From Pedobacter jejuensis (GTDB taxonomy: Bacteria; Bacteroidota; Bacteroidia; Sphingobacteriales; Sphingobacteriaceae), in NCBI RefSeq assembly GCF_003725795.1, contig NZ_RBEE01000010.1, positions 1-64,000 on the forward strand: DNA of 64,000 nucleotides, given 5' to 3'. Shown piece after piece: positions 15,756 to 24,803 of the stretch. A program made the translations under genes and the position numbers. The notes below the pieces were generated by a model that saw nothing but the letters and a program-made list of their open reading frames with translations, did no database searches and had not been told where the DNA came from. Each line of letters opens with the position of its first letter. Position 1 is the first letter of the stretch.

Positions 15756-16202
15756 TTATGCTGGTTCTGCAACTCTAGCAACATTACGATAAGGAAAATC
15801 GCTAAATATATGGCGGCGGGCAAAACGACCTGGCGAATCTGCATTTACCAACTTTACATAAATGGCTTTAGGCACATCAAAGTATTCATAAGCACTTCCA
15901 TCAAAAAACTGAATGTTTAATACTTGTTGTTTGTATTCAAAATCCAGAATATTCGATTTTGTGATGGTTTCGGTATAAGTTTCAATATTTTGCTCACGAG
16001 TTTCGGGTGCAATACTTACTAAAAAGTGATAAGCTTCGATAATATCTTTACTTCTTGCTTCTGCTTCTAATTTTTCTTCTTCCTGCTGAAATTTATCTGG
16101 GTGACAATCTTTCATTAATGTGCGGTACACAGATTTAAGATCTTTTAATTCAGCATTTTTATCTACACTTAAAAGCTTTCTGTAATCAACAATTTTTTTC
16201 AT
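15756..16202 (-). CDS. J-domain plus KTSC-domain fusion protein
   Basis: A 148-residue cytosolic protein. Residues 5-60 form a DnaJ-like domain with the HPD tripeptide at 34-36 (CHPDKF), which would stimulate an Hsp70 ATPase. Residues about 90-140 form a KTSC domain (FFDGSAYEYFDVPKAIYVKL, then DSPGRFARRHI), a short domain named after its occurrence at lysyl-tRNA-synthetase C-termini. Both motifs are clear. The role of the combination is not known. The gene is isolated, with a terminator immediately downstream and a 527-bp intergenic region upstream. Confidence 0.85.
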   Translation of the reverse strand: MKKIVDYRKLLSVDKNAELKDLKSVYRTLMKDCHPDKFQQEEEKLEAEARSKDIIEAYHFLVSIAPETREQNIETYTETITKSNILDFEYKQQVLNIQFFDGSAYEYFDVPKAIYVKLVNADSPGRFARRHIFSDFPYRNVARVAEPA

Positions 16203-16470
16203 CTAACCTATTTTCTAATATTAACACGAAACCTTTGAATTTTAGTTAAGGCTTCAAAGGCGCAAAGGTACAATTTATAATGCTTTGATTTTGAGAAAGT
16301 TTTGTTTTTTGAGATATATTTTATTAGACCTTAAAATTAAATAGCTTTTACCCATACTGATAATGAAAGAGTTGCGAAGAAATTTACTTTTTGAATTCTA
16401 AGATAAAGGTTTAGCTTCGAGATGGAAAAACTGTTTAAAATCTTGGTGTGGAATATTTCCATGTTAGTAT

Positions 16471-16620
16471 AAACCTGAGATTCTTAAGCTTAATATTTTG
16501 CTTTTTTATCTCCGTGTTGCTTTTACGAAACGTCTTGCTGAATTTATTTCAGCATCTTTCCTGCAAAAAAGGAGGCCGAAATAAATTCAGGGTGATGTTA
16601 ACTATAAAAAGCAGTTTTAA
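16471..16620. repeat. Dispersed intergenic repeat, copy A
   Basis: About 150 bp that is alignable with 28888-29070 and 54490-54675. Shared blocks are gattcttaa, taatattttgct, a central hairpin TGCTGAATTTATTTCAGCA, atctttcct, a second arm close to tgaaataaattcagg, and gatgttaact-taaaaa-gcag. The elements are non-coding and REP-like. The remainder of 16203-16729 has no gene and no other recognisable signal. Confidence 0.7.
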
Positions 16621-16729
16621 GTAAATGTTACTTCGACAGGCTAATTAGATAATGTTAACGAATTAACTCTCAATACTATAACAAATCAAAAAAAGCATCT
16701 AAGACATTCTTCAACTCTATCAAAGCGAT

Positions 16730-18604
16730 CTATTTTGGCAAACCATTCTCAGGTTTTAATTCTTCTAAAATTGGTGTTGAGATGGATTTTACAGACTTAT
16801 GCATAACATCATTTTTCTGCTCCAAAATTACAATATCATTTTTCCCTACTTTTAACCAGCAGCCCGGCACATATAAAGTTTGCTGCGGACCAACGCTCCA
16901 ATATCTGCCAATATTTATTCCATTTATAAACACAATTCCTTTGCCCCAATCACGCATATCGAGAAAGGTATCGCCGGTTTTTGTTAGTGTAAAATTACCT
17001 TCATAAATTGCAGGTTTACCAGCTGTTGCTGTGTTTTTAACATTAGCGATATTAGGAACTACATCCATTGGGAGTTTATACATATCCCAATTACCTGTTA
17101 TGGTTTCGCCATTAATAATTACCGGAGAAATAATGCCTTTAGTACTGTTAACGATTTTAGCACCATAATTTATCCGCCCCATGTTCTCTACAAAAATATC
17201 AAGCGTTGCATTAAAAGGAATATCAATATCACAATCGTATTTTTTATAATAACTATTTAACTCGGCTACTTTTGTTCCATTTACATAAATAATGGCATAA
17301 TCTCTAAGTCCATTTAACTCTAATTTACCACTGATGGGTTGCTTAAACTTTTTACTGTACCAAACATAACCATGGCCTTGGTTCAATTCTTCAAAAGTTA
17401 ACGGCTTATCGCTATTAACAGGCTTCACGTTATTTTTTACATCTTCCAAATCTACCGCCTTAGTGAAAGCAATATTCGGAATTTCAATTACCGGGATTTT
17501 TGCAGGAATAGCTGGTGTTTCTTCCTTTTTAAGCAAGTTGCGAAGTGCTAGGTATTTTTCAGTTGCCCAACCTGCTTCGCTAATTGGCGCATCATAATCA
17601 TAGCTGGTTAAATCTGGCTGTATATCATGTTTATTATCATAGTTAGCACCCGATGTAAAACCAAAATTTGTACCTCCATGAATCATGTAATAATTGAAAG
17701 ACACATCCCCATCTAAATATTTTTGAGTTTGTTTAACAATACTTTCTGTAGAAACTTTTGGAAATGGTTCTGCCCAATGATCTAACCAACCCGGATAAAA
17801 TTCTGCAACCATATAAGGGCCTTTGCCCCCATTATATTTATTTACAACTTCTTTTAATTTAGCTACATCATCTTCGCCATTTGCCGTTGGTAAAGCACCA
17901 GGCAAGGCACCGCCTTCAAACAACCAGCTTCCATCAGATGTAAAAAATGGAACATTGAAGCCAACATCTTTTAATTGTTGAAATACGGCTGCACTATATT
18001 TTTTGTGTTCCTCTAAACTTATATCTTTCCTTTGCGAAACGTAAGAACCAAATTCATTTTCACCTTGAACCATAATTATTGGTCCGCCGTTGGTTACGAA
18101 GAGATTTTTAACCTGACCATACAAAGCTGTAAAATATGCTTTTGTTGCAGATAGATAAGGCTCGTTAACACCACGAATAACCATTCCAGGTACTTTTTGC
18201 AGAAACCAAGGATAGCCGCCAAATTCCCATTCGGCACAAACATAAGGTCCCGGACGAAGTATAACATAAAGCCCTTCTTCCTGTGCAATTTTAACATATT
18301 CAGCAATATTTTTATTATCTGATTTGAAATCCCAAACGCCGGGAGCAGTTTCATGGTAGTTCCAAAACACGTAAGTGGCTACAGCATTTAAACCCATAGC
18401 TTTCATCATTTGTAAACGATGACGCCAATACGGTTTGGGGATGAAAGCGTAATGCATTTCACCACTATGGATTTGCACAGGCTTGCCATCTAAAAGAAAA
18501 TTTCCATCGGCAATAGCAAAGGTATGTTTAACAGACTTGGTTTGGGCCTTAGCATTTACGGCAAAAGCCAACAGCAAAAAAATGGTAAAGATTTTGGTTT
18601 TCAT
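16730..18604 (-). CDS. Glycoside hydrolase family 35 beta-galactosidase, exported
   Basis: A 624-residue enzyme that releases terminal beta-galactose. The signal peptide ends near AKAQT (residue 21). The catalytic TIM barrel (about 30-345) has the GH35 signatures SGEMHYAFIPKPYW, TYVFWNYHE, RPGPYVCAEWEFGGYPWFL, GENEFG (acid/base Glu184) and VAEFYPGW (nucleophile Glu268). The C-terminal part (about 400-600) holds the jelly-roll domains with RDYAIIYVNG and GIVFINGINIGRYW. Length fits bacterial GH35. It is transcribed alone with no SusC/D pair nearby, so it probably helps with glycans taken up through another locus. Confidence 0.95.
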   Translation of the reverse strand: MKTKIFTIFLLLAFAVNAKAQTKSVKHTFAIADGNFLLDGKPVQIHSGEMHYAFIPKPYWRHRLQMMKAMGLNAVATYVFWNYHETAPGVWDFKSDNKNIAEYVKIAQEEGLYVILRPGPYVCAEWEFGGYPWFLQKVPGMVIRGVNEPYLSATKAYFTALYGQVKNLFVTNGGPIIMVQGENEFGSYVSQRKDISLEEHKKYSAAVFQQLKDVGFNVPFFTSDGSWLFEGGALPGALPTANGEDDVAKLKEVVNKYNGGKGPYMVAEFYPGWLDHWAEPFPKVSTESIVKQTQKYLDGDVSFNYYMIHGGTNFGFTSGANYDNKHDIQPDLTSYDYDAPISEAGWATEKYLALRNLLKKEETPAIPAKIPVIEIPNIAFTKAVDLEDVKNNVKPVNSDKPLTFEELNQGHGYVWYSKKFKQPISGKLELNGLRDYAIIYVNGTKVAELNSYYKKYDCDIDIPFNATLDIFVENMGRINYGAKIVNSTKGIISPVIINGETITGNWDMYKLPMDVVPNIANVKNTATAGKPAIYEGNFTLTKTGDTFLDMRDWGKGIVFINGINIGRYWSVGPQQTLYVPGCWLKVGKNDIVILEQKNDVMHKSVKSISTPILEELKPENGLPK

Positions 18605-18853
18605 TGTGATTTCTTCAAAGGTTTAATTTCCAAAACATGGATGTAACGGCATACAAATATTTCTAAAAAAAGTTTCCTTATTAAAGAAGTTTTGGTTGAA
18701 AATTCGGAAAATCCGACTTGATATCTTCAAAAAACTTCAATTTAAGTCAAACGTTTGATTGCGTTATACGCTTCAAAAACGAACTTTTTTTTCTATTAAT
18801 TATATGCTCAAACCTTTAAATATAGCTTTTAAGGCACAAAAAACTAAATATTA

Positions 18854-19993
18854 CTACTTAAGTTGCAAAGAATTTTCAATTACCTCTTTATAATAATCTA
18901 CATAAGATGGAAGTATTTTTTTCAAATCGAAATCTTGTGCTCTGGTAAAAGCATTTTCTTTAAAACGATTCAAAGTTTCATCATCCTTTAAAATTTCTAT
19001 TCCATGAGCAGCCATTGATTCTACATCTCCAACATTGCTCATATAACCGCAAAAACCATCCACATTTAATTCAGGTAAACCGCCAGCATTGGTTGTAATA
19101 ACCGGAACTTTGCAGGCCATTGCTTCTAATGCTGCTAACCCGAAGCTTTCAGATTCTGATGGCATCAAAAATAAATCAGAAACGGAAAGAATTTCTTCAA
19201 CAGCATCCTGTTTACCTAAAAAGCGAACATGATCGCAAATGTTAAGTGTTCGGCACAATTGCTCATCATAAGCACGCTCAGGTCCATCGCCAACCATTAA
19301 TAACTTTGAAGGAATAACAGCCTGAATTTTTTCGAAGATTCTAATTACATCAGCAGTACGCTTTACTTTTCTGAAATTACTGGTATGAATAAGTATCCGT
19401 TCGTTGTTTGGCGCAATTGCTTTTTTAAAGTGATCTTTTGCTTGTAAACTAAAACGATTGAAATCTATAAAATTTGGAATAACCTTGATATCCTTTGTAA
19501 CCTCGAAATGGTTGTAAGTATCGTCTTTTAAATCTTGAGATACCGTTGTAACGCCATCACTTTGATTTATCGAAAATGTAACAACAGGTTTGTAAGTAGG
19601 ATCTTTACCAACAAGCGTGATATCGGTACCATGAAGTGTGGTAACTACCGGGATGTGTATGCCATAGCTAGCCAAAATTTGCTTCGCCATAAAAGCTGCT
19701 GAAGCATGAGGAATGGCGTAATGTACATGTAAAACATCTAACTGTTCGAAACGAACAACATCTACCAATTTACTTGCCAGAGCAGATTCGTAAGGAGCAT
19801 AATCAAATAAGGGATAATCTCTAACCGAAACTTCGTGATAAAATAAATTTGATGAGAAAAAATCAAGCCTTGCCGGCTGACTATATGTGATAAAATGAAC
19901 CTGATGACCTTCGTTAGCAAGTGCTTTACCCAGCTCTGTTGCAACTACTCCACTACCACCAAAAGTGGGGTAGCAAACAATTCCTATCTTCAT
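18854..19993 (-). CDS. bshA: N-acetyl-alpha-D-glucosaminyl L-malate synthase
   Basis: A 379-residue GT4 glycosyltransferase that makes GlcNAc-malate from UDP-GlcNAc and L-malate, the first step of bacillithiol synthesis. It starts MKIGIVCYPTFGGSGVVATELG, the characteristic BshA N-terminus. It has HVHYAIPHA and TTLHGTDITLVG in the middle and the GT4 donor motif SESFGLAALEA with GGLPE in the C-terminal Rossmann domain. The frame extends 12 codons upstream (to 20029), but the Met at 19993 matches family starts. bshB and bshC are not in the window. It is a core gene of Bacteroidota that use bacillithiol as their low-molecular-weight thiol. Confidence 0.95.
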   Translation of the reverse strand: MKIGIVCYPTFGGSGVVATELGKALANEGHQVHFITYSQPARLDFFSSNLFYHEVSVRDYPLFDYAPYESALASKLVDVVRFEQLDVLHVHYAIPHASAAFMAKQILASYGIHIPVVTTLHGTDITLVGKDPTYKPVVTFSINQSDGVTTVSQDLKDDTYNHFEVTKDIKVIPNFIDFNRFSLQAKDHFKKAIAPNNERILIHTSNFRKVKRTADVIRIFEKIQAVIPSKLLMVGDGPERAYDEQLCRTLNICDHVRFLGKQDAVEEILSVSDLFLMPSESESFGLAALEAMACKVPVITTNAGGLPELNVDGFCGYMSNVGDVESMAAHGIEILKDDETLNRFKENAFTRAQDFDLKKILPSYVDYYKEVIENSLQLK

Positions 19994-20117
19994 TTTTATT
20001 GTATTGTTGTTAAGGCAAATGTAACCCAATTATATTTAATTTGAGTGTAAGGCAATTGCAATAAAAAGGATAGAATTGGAGGGAAATTTGGAAAGAATTT
20101 ATTTGAATCCAGAATAC

Positions 20118-20606
20118 TTATTTCGACTTTTTCATCTCATCCTTAATTACAAGTAGCAATTCATTTGGACGTTGAGTGCCTATGAAATATTCTAAACCAT
20201 CTCTGTCAGTCAAAACCACTGCATCCTTTCCTGAAGAATAGAAGCGAATGGTGCCTTTAGTATGTAGGTTATAAACCGGGTTGTTAAAAAAATACCGACT
20301 GTAAGTAGCCTTTTTTACATCGATAATGCTATTTAAATCTATTTTAACTCGTTTGGTTGTCCAAAGTCCATCTAAAATTAAACTTCCATTATCTACCACA
20401 ATTTTATATTGAATTAAAAAAAGCAAAAGCATAGAAACGCCAATAATGCCGAAACCTACAACCAGAAACAAATCCTGAGTATTATCACGGTCGCGTTCGT
20501 AAACATAGGCCGCAAAACAAAATGCAGCCATTATCAACCTAATGAATATGCGAACATAATCCCTGCCGATGTACTGTTTTTCGATGTATGCGAATCTGCT
20601 TTCCAC
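20118..20606 (-). CDS. Small membrane protein with PH-like domain
   Basis: A 162-residue protein with a short basic N-terminus, two hydrophobic helices (about 20-37 and 45-66) and a cytosolic beta-rich C-terminal region (YKIVVDNGSLILDG, then GTIRFYSSGKDAVVL), which looks like a bacterial PH domain. The function is unknown. It begins at the base immediately after the tilS stop on the same strand, so it is translated from the same transcript. Confident as a gene, tentative as to fold. Confidence 0.7.
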   Translation of the reverse strand: MESRFAYIEKQYIGRDYVRIFIRLIMAAFCFAAYVYERDRDNTQDLFLVVGFGIIGVSMLLLFLIQYKIVVDNGSLILDGLWTTKRVKIDLNSIIDVKKATYSRYFFNNPVYNLHTKGTIRFYSSGKDAVVLTDRDGLEYFIGTQRPNELLLVIKDEMKKSK

Positions 20607-21938
20607 TTATTTAATTTTGAGTTCGAATATAGCAACTTTTTTTGTTGACTGAGATAATTTGTATCGGTTATCCTGTCGCATGCCGACAATCCATATAATT
20701 TCACCGTTTCCATTTACTAAAATCGGCACATTTGATTTGATATGCAAAGGCACTTTTTCATCAATAAAGAAATCGCTGATTTTTTTAAATCCCCTCATTC
20801 CTAGCGGAATAAACCTATCTCCATTTTGCCAATTTCTGATAATCAGAGGAAATTGTAATGCGCTTGAATCAACAAAGATTTTATTTTTATCGGCCTCAAA
20901 TTTCAATTCATCAGTAAACTGAAGCAGAAAACTATGCCCGTTATATTCGAATTCATCATCATTTATATGAATGGATTTGTGTAGATGTTCTTCTGTGTTA
21001 ATTTTACTAATAATTAAATAATCACGATTTATTGTTGCCTGATGGCTTGCGCTAAAAAATTTAATACCACTTTGTTTATTTAAGGCTTCAATAATTTCTT
21101 CAACAACGGTTTCTAAAAAACCATAAGGTTTTAACAATTCGAAAAGTAAAAGCTTTTGAGGGTCTAGAATTTTAATTTCATCAATCGAAATGTAAGTTCC
21201 ATCGGCTTTCTCTAAAACAATCTCATTTGCAATCTTTTGTACCTGCACATTCAAAAAACGTTCTACATCGGCAAAACGAGAGCTATTTTTAGCAAAAGTA
21301 TGTTCAAGATTTGGGTTAATGTTTTGAAGGTGAGGAATAACTTCCAATCGCAATTTATTCCTTACATAATCAGTACTAGCGTTCGAACTATCTTCTACAA
21401 AAGAGATGTTATTTTCATCAACCAAATGATTAATTTCAGTACGAGTTAAAAAGAGTAGCGGCCTGATAAGCTTATCTCGTTTTGGCAATATGCCATGTAA
21501 ACCACTAATTCCCGTACCTCTAATCAAGTTTATTAGTACAGTTTCAATGGTATCGTTTTGGTGCTGAGCCAAAGCAATATAATCATAGCCATGGGTAGTT
21601 CTTATTTCCTCAAACCAACTGTAACGCAAAGCTCTTGCTGCCATTTGGGTAGAAATTTTATGATCCTCTGCATATTTTTTCGTATCAAAATGCGTTACGT
21701 AAAAGGGTAGGTTTAAGGATTGTGCCAACGTTTTCACAAAATGTTCATCACGTTGGGCTTCATCTTTCCGTAACTTAAAATTGCAGTGTGCAACACCTAC
21801 ATCAATACCACAAGCTTTAAAAAAATGTAACATCAATACAGAATCTTTACCTCCGCTTACCGCTAAAAGAATTCTATTGCCCGTAACAAACAGCTGCTGA
21901 TGATGATTAAAATCGAGAAATTTTTGTACGGGTAGCAT
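20607..21938 (-). CDS. tilS: tRNA(Ile)-lysidine synthase
   Basis: A 443-residue N-type ATP pyrophosphatase that attaches lysine to C34 of the minor tRNA-Ile so that it reads AUA. The PP-loop SGGKDS is at 28-33, then HCNFKLR and the ALAQHQNDTIETVLINLIRGTG motif. The central domain has IRPLLFLTR. The C-terminal TilS domain has RNWQNGDRFIPLGMRGFKKISDFF. The length fits Bacteroidota TilS with both extra domains. It is divergent from the OstA-like gene across 63 bp, and its stop abuts the next gene. Confidence 0.95.
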   Translation of the reverse strand: MLPVQKFLDFNHHQQLFVTGNRILLAVSGGKDSVLMLHFFKACGIDVGVAHCNFKLRKDEAQRDEHFVKTLAQSLNLPFYVTHFDTKKYAEDHKISTQMAARALRYSWFEEIRTTHGYDYIALAQHQNDTIETVLINLIRGTGISGLHGILPKRDKLIRPLLFLTRTEINHLVDENNISFVEDSSNASTDYVRNKLRLEVIPHLQNINPNLEHTFAKNSSRFADVERFLNVQVQKIANEIVLEKADGTYISIDEIKILDPQKLLLFELLKPYGFLETVVEEIIEALNKQSGIKFFSASHQATINRDYLIISKINTEEHLHKSIHINDDEFEYNGHSFLLQFTDELKFEADKNKIFVDSSALQFPLIIRNWQNGDRFIPLGMRGFKKISDFFIDEKVPLHIKSNVPILVNGNGEIIWIVGMRQDNRYKLSQSTKKVAIFELKIK

Positions 21939-21989
21939 TCACCAAAAATATTTAATTTTAACCGGTTTCCAACGTTCGGAACAAAAAAC

Positions 21990-21997
21990 TAACTTTG
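21990..21997 (+). promoter_or_regulatory. Predicted -7 element, possible leaderless start of the OstA-like gene
   Basis: TAACTTTG fits TAnnTTTG. The GTG start codon follows after only 4 bp, so transcription would begin at or within a base or two of the start codon. A -33 element is not obvious. Confidence 0.35.
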
Positions 21998-22001
21998 TAA
22001 A

Positions 22002-24200
22002 GTGCAAAAAATATTTGTCTTTCTTTTTTTACTGATTTGTCCGGTTTTATTATTTGGCCAAAAAAAAGGTTCTATTATAAAAATTGTTAGTTCTGATAGG
22101 ATAACCGGAAATACGAAATTAAAGGTTTCTTACTTAATTAATCCGGTTTTCCAACAAGATAATGCGATTCTAACCTGCGATAGCGCAGTGCTTTATACCG
22201 AAAGAAACTATTTTGAAGCTTATAAAAACGTTCATATCCAGCAATTAACAACTGATATTTATTCTGATGAATTGCAGTATGATGGAAATAAAAAACATGC
22301 GCATTTAACTGGCAATGTAAGAATGGTTGATCCAAAATCTACCTTAACCACCAATGTTTTGGATTATAATATGGTGGCAAAGATTGGCACTTACACCAAT
22401 GGTGGTAAAATTGTAACGCAAGACCAAGGCATTACTTTAACCAGCAAAAACGGATATTACTTTAACAATACCAGTGATGCATATTTCAGGTACAATGTAG
22501 TGGTAGTTACGCCTCAAAGCACCATTAAATCGGATACCATGCGTTATAACCTGGATTCGAAGTGGACCTATTTTTACGGACCAACCAACATTAAAGGTAA
22601 AGACGACAATATGTATACTGAAAACGGCGCCTACAATACAACAACTGAAGATGCCTACTTTGGTAAAAAGAATTTATATACCCAGGGAACAAAATCTCTT
22701 CGCGGCGATAGTTTATACTATTATGGTAAAACAGGCTACGGAAAAGCAGTAAGAAACATCGTTTTTACAGATAAGAAAGACGGAACAAAAATGTTTGGTG
22801 ATTTAGGCTTCTATTACAAGATAGACCAGCGAACATTGGTTATTAAAAATGCCTATATCGATTTGATATCAGGCGATTCTATAATGGTAAAAGATAAGAA
22901 ACGCCCAGATACGCTCCGCCTTGGTGCTGATACTTTGCAAACACAGGTCGTATTGCAGAAAACATTAAAACTGATACCAAAAATTTCTGTTAAGGCCGAT
23001 AACCAGGTAGGTGAAGATGAGGAGGAAACGGAAAAACCCGAAAGAAATACTGAGGTAGCCGAAAGTGCTGGTAATAAGAAACCTACCAATAGCCAAAGCA
23101 AGGAACCTAAAGTTAAGCGTGGTGAAAAATTGCCACCCAAAAAACCAGATGATGTTTCTGATAAATTAACGGATAGCTTAAAACTTAAAGTCGACTCGGC
23201 AAAGATAAATTTAGCCAAATCAAAAACGGATACACTATTAAAGAATGTAAAGAAAACAGATTCTTTGGTGAAAGCTATACCTAAGGTTAAAACTGATTCT
23301 TTATCAAAAATAGTTACAAAGAAAGGCGTGAAGGATACAATTAATAAGGTGATTGCCAACTTAAAACCTGGCTTGATAAAACCAGATTCTGCCTTTAACC
23401 CAACAGACACGATAACAACACGAATTATCAAAGCCCATCACAACGTTAAAATTTTTAAAAGCAATATTCAGGCGAAAACAGATAGTTTGTTTTACACCAA
23501 TGCCGATTCTACCTTACGCTGCTTTGGCAATCCAATTATTTGGTCGCAAGGTTCGCAGGTAGTTGGAGATACCATTTACGTACAATTTAAAAAGAACAAG
23601 CTAAATAATTTGCAGGCTTTCAGGAATGCGTTTTTGGTAAATACGCCAGCAGATTCATTGCGGTTTAACCAGATAAAAGGGCGCTACATGACCGGATTTT
23701 TCTTTGAAGGAAAATTGAAAACATTGTATGTTGATGGTAACGCCGAAAGTATTTATTATACGCAAGATGACAGTACGAAGGTGTATAAAGAAATGAATCA
23801 AACGGTTAGCAGTCGCATAAAATTCACTTTTAAAGATAATGATATTGACGATATTGTTTACATTAATAGCATTGAAGGCGCTTTAAATCCTGAGGTAAAA
23901 ACTGAAAAAGATAATGTTTTGAAAGGCTTTTCATGGAAACCTAAAGACAGACCGAAATCACGAAAAGAAGCAATTGGCGCCTCGGGTAGCAAAGCTAAAG
24001 CGAGGCCGAAAACTGCGCCAGTGAAGGCAACCTCCAAAACAGCCACAAAACCACTAGCCAACAAAACACCTGTGGTAATTAAACCAACTGTGCCTAAATT
24101 TATACCTAAAACAGATTCGTTGCCAAATTTTGGCATTAAACCAATTTTGCCGAAAAAGTATACGACGAAAACAGCACCAAAACTATTATTTAAACAATAA
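22002..24200 (+). CDS. OstA-like protein (LPS transport-related), exported
   Basis: A 732-residue periplasmic protein with a signal peptide (LICPVLLFGQ). The first about 320 residues match OstA-like_N: repeated beta-jellyroll turns such as ERNYFEAYKNVHI, DELQYDGNKKHAHLTGNVRMVD and MRYNLDSKWTYFYGP, the fold shared by LptA and the N-terminus of LptD, which bind lipid A acyl chains during LPS transport. A second OstA-like stretch lies at about 480-600. Between them and at the end are low-complexity Lys/Pro/Thr-rich linkers (about 340-450 and 650-732). It starts at GTG 22002. An LptD barrel is absent, so it is a bridge-type component. Confidence 0.8.
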   Translation: MQKIFVFLFLLICPVLLFGQKKGSIIKIVSSDRITGNTKLKVSYLINPVFQQDNAILTCDSAVLYTERNYFEAYKNVHIQQLTTDIYSDELQYDGNKKHAHLTGNVRMVDPKSTLTTNVLDYNMVAKIGTYTNGGKIVTQDQGITLTSKNGYYFNNTSDAYFRYNVVVVTPQSTIKSDTMRYNLDSKWTYFYGPTNIKGKDDNMYTENGAYNTTTEDAYFGKKNLYTQGTKSLRGDSLYYYGKTGYGKAVRNIVFTDKKDGTKMFGDLGFYYKIDQRTLVIKNAYIDLISGDSIMVKDKKRPDTLRLGADTLQTQVVLQKTLKLIPKISVKADNQVGEDEEETEKPERNTEVAESAGNKKPTNSQSKEPKVKRGEKLPPKKPDDVSDKLTDSLKLKVDSAKINLAKSKTDTLLKNVKKTDSLVKAIPKVKTDSLSKIVTKKGVKDTINKVIANLKPGLIKPDSAFNPTDTITTRIIKAHHNVKIFKSNIQAKTDSLFYTNADSTLRCFGNPIIWSQGSQVVGDTIYVQFKKNKLNNLQAFRNAFLVNTPADSLRFNQIKGRYMTGFFFEGKLKTLYVDGNAESIYYTQDDSTKVYKEMNQTVSSRIKFTFKDNDIDDIVYINSIEGALNPEVKTEKDNVLKGFSWKPKDRPKSRKEAIGASGSKAKARPKTAPVKATSKTATKPLANKTPVVIKPTVPKFIPKTDSLPNFGIKPILPKKYTTKTAPKLLFKQ

Positions 24201-24213
24201 AGCAGGATTTAAC

Positions 24214-24786
24214 TTATTTTGTTAAAAACGCTAACATTTTTTTCAAAGCAATTGCTCGGTGGCTGATGCTATTCTTTTCCTTCATATCCATTTCTGCAAA
24301 TGTAATGTCATAACCATCAGGCTGAAAAATTGGATCGTAGCCGAAACCCATTGCGCCAGATAACGCTGTTCGTATGGTGCCATTTATTACACCTTCAAAC
24401 AAATGATTTTCTCCATTTTGCATTAAAGAGATTACTGTTTTAAACCTAGCTTTTCGATTTTCTACACCCTCCAGTTTCTTTAGCACCAAATTAATGTTCT
24501 CCAGGCTGTCTCTACTACCCGAGTATCTGGCAGAATAAACACCTGGCTCGTTGTTTAAAGCCTCAATCTCTAAGCCGCTATCATCAGCAAAACAATCTAA
24601 TTTATAATGAGTTGCAACATATGTACTTTTAAGCGTTGCGTTTCCTTCGAAGGTATCTGCAGTTTCCGGGATGTCCGTGAAACAACCGATGTCTTCTAAA
24701 TTTAAAACTTCATACTGCCCAATTAAAGCAGCACGAATTTCTTCGGTTTTATGTTGATTGTTTGTTGCGAAAACAAGTTGATTCAT
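24214..24786 (-). CDS. rdgB: XTP/dITP pyrophosphatase (RdgB/HAM1)
   Basis: A 190-residue house-cleaning enzyme that hydrolyses non-canonical purine nucleoside triphosphates. The N-terminal LVFATNNQHKTEEI, the middle DCFADDSGLEIEALN and GVYSARYSG, and the C-terminal GAMGFGYDPIF and SHRAIALKKM are all canonical. It converges with the OstA-like gene, 14 bp apart. A HolD-like gene ends 17 bp upstream on the same strand, so the two may form an operon. Confidence 0.95.
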   Translation of the reverse strand: MNQLVFATNNQHKTEEIRAALIGQYEVLNLEDIGCFTDIPETADTFEGNATLKSTYVATHYKLDCFADDSGLEIEALNNEPGVYSARYSGSRDSLENINLVLKKLEGVENRKARFKTVISLMQNGENHLFEGVINGTIRTALSGAMGFGYDPIFQPDGYDITFAEMDMKEKNSISHRAIALKKMLAFLTK

Positions 24787-24803
24787 AAATTATACAATTG
24801 CTG

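Noticed and set aside
22853..23431. 192-codon minus-strand frame inside the OstA-like gene
   Set aside because: Antisense shadow of a low-complexity Lys/Asp-rich region.
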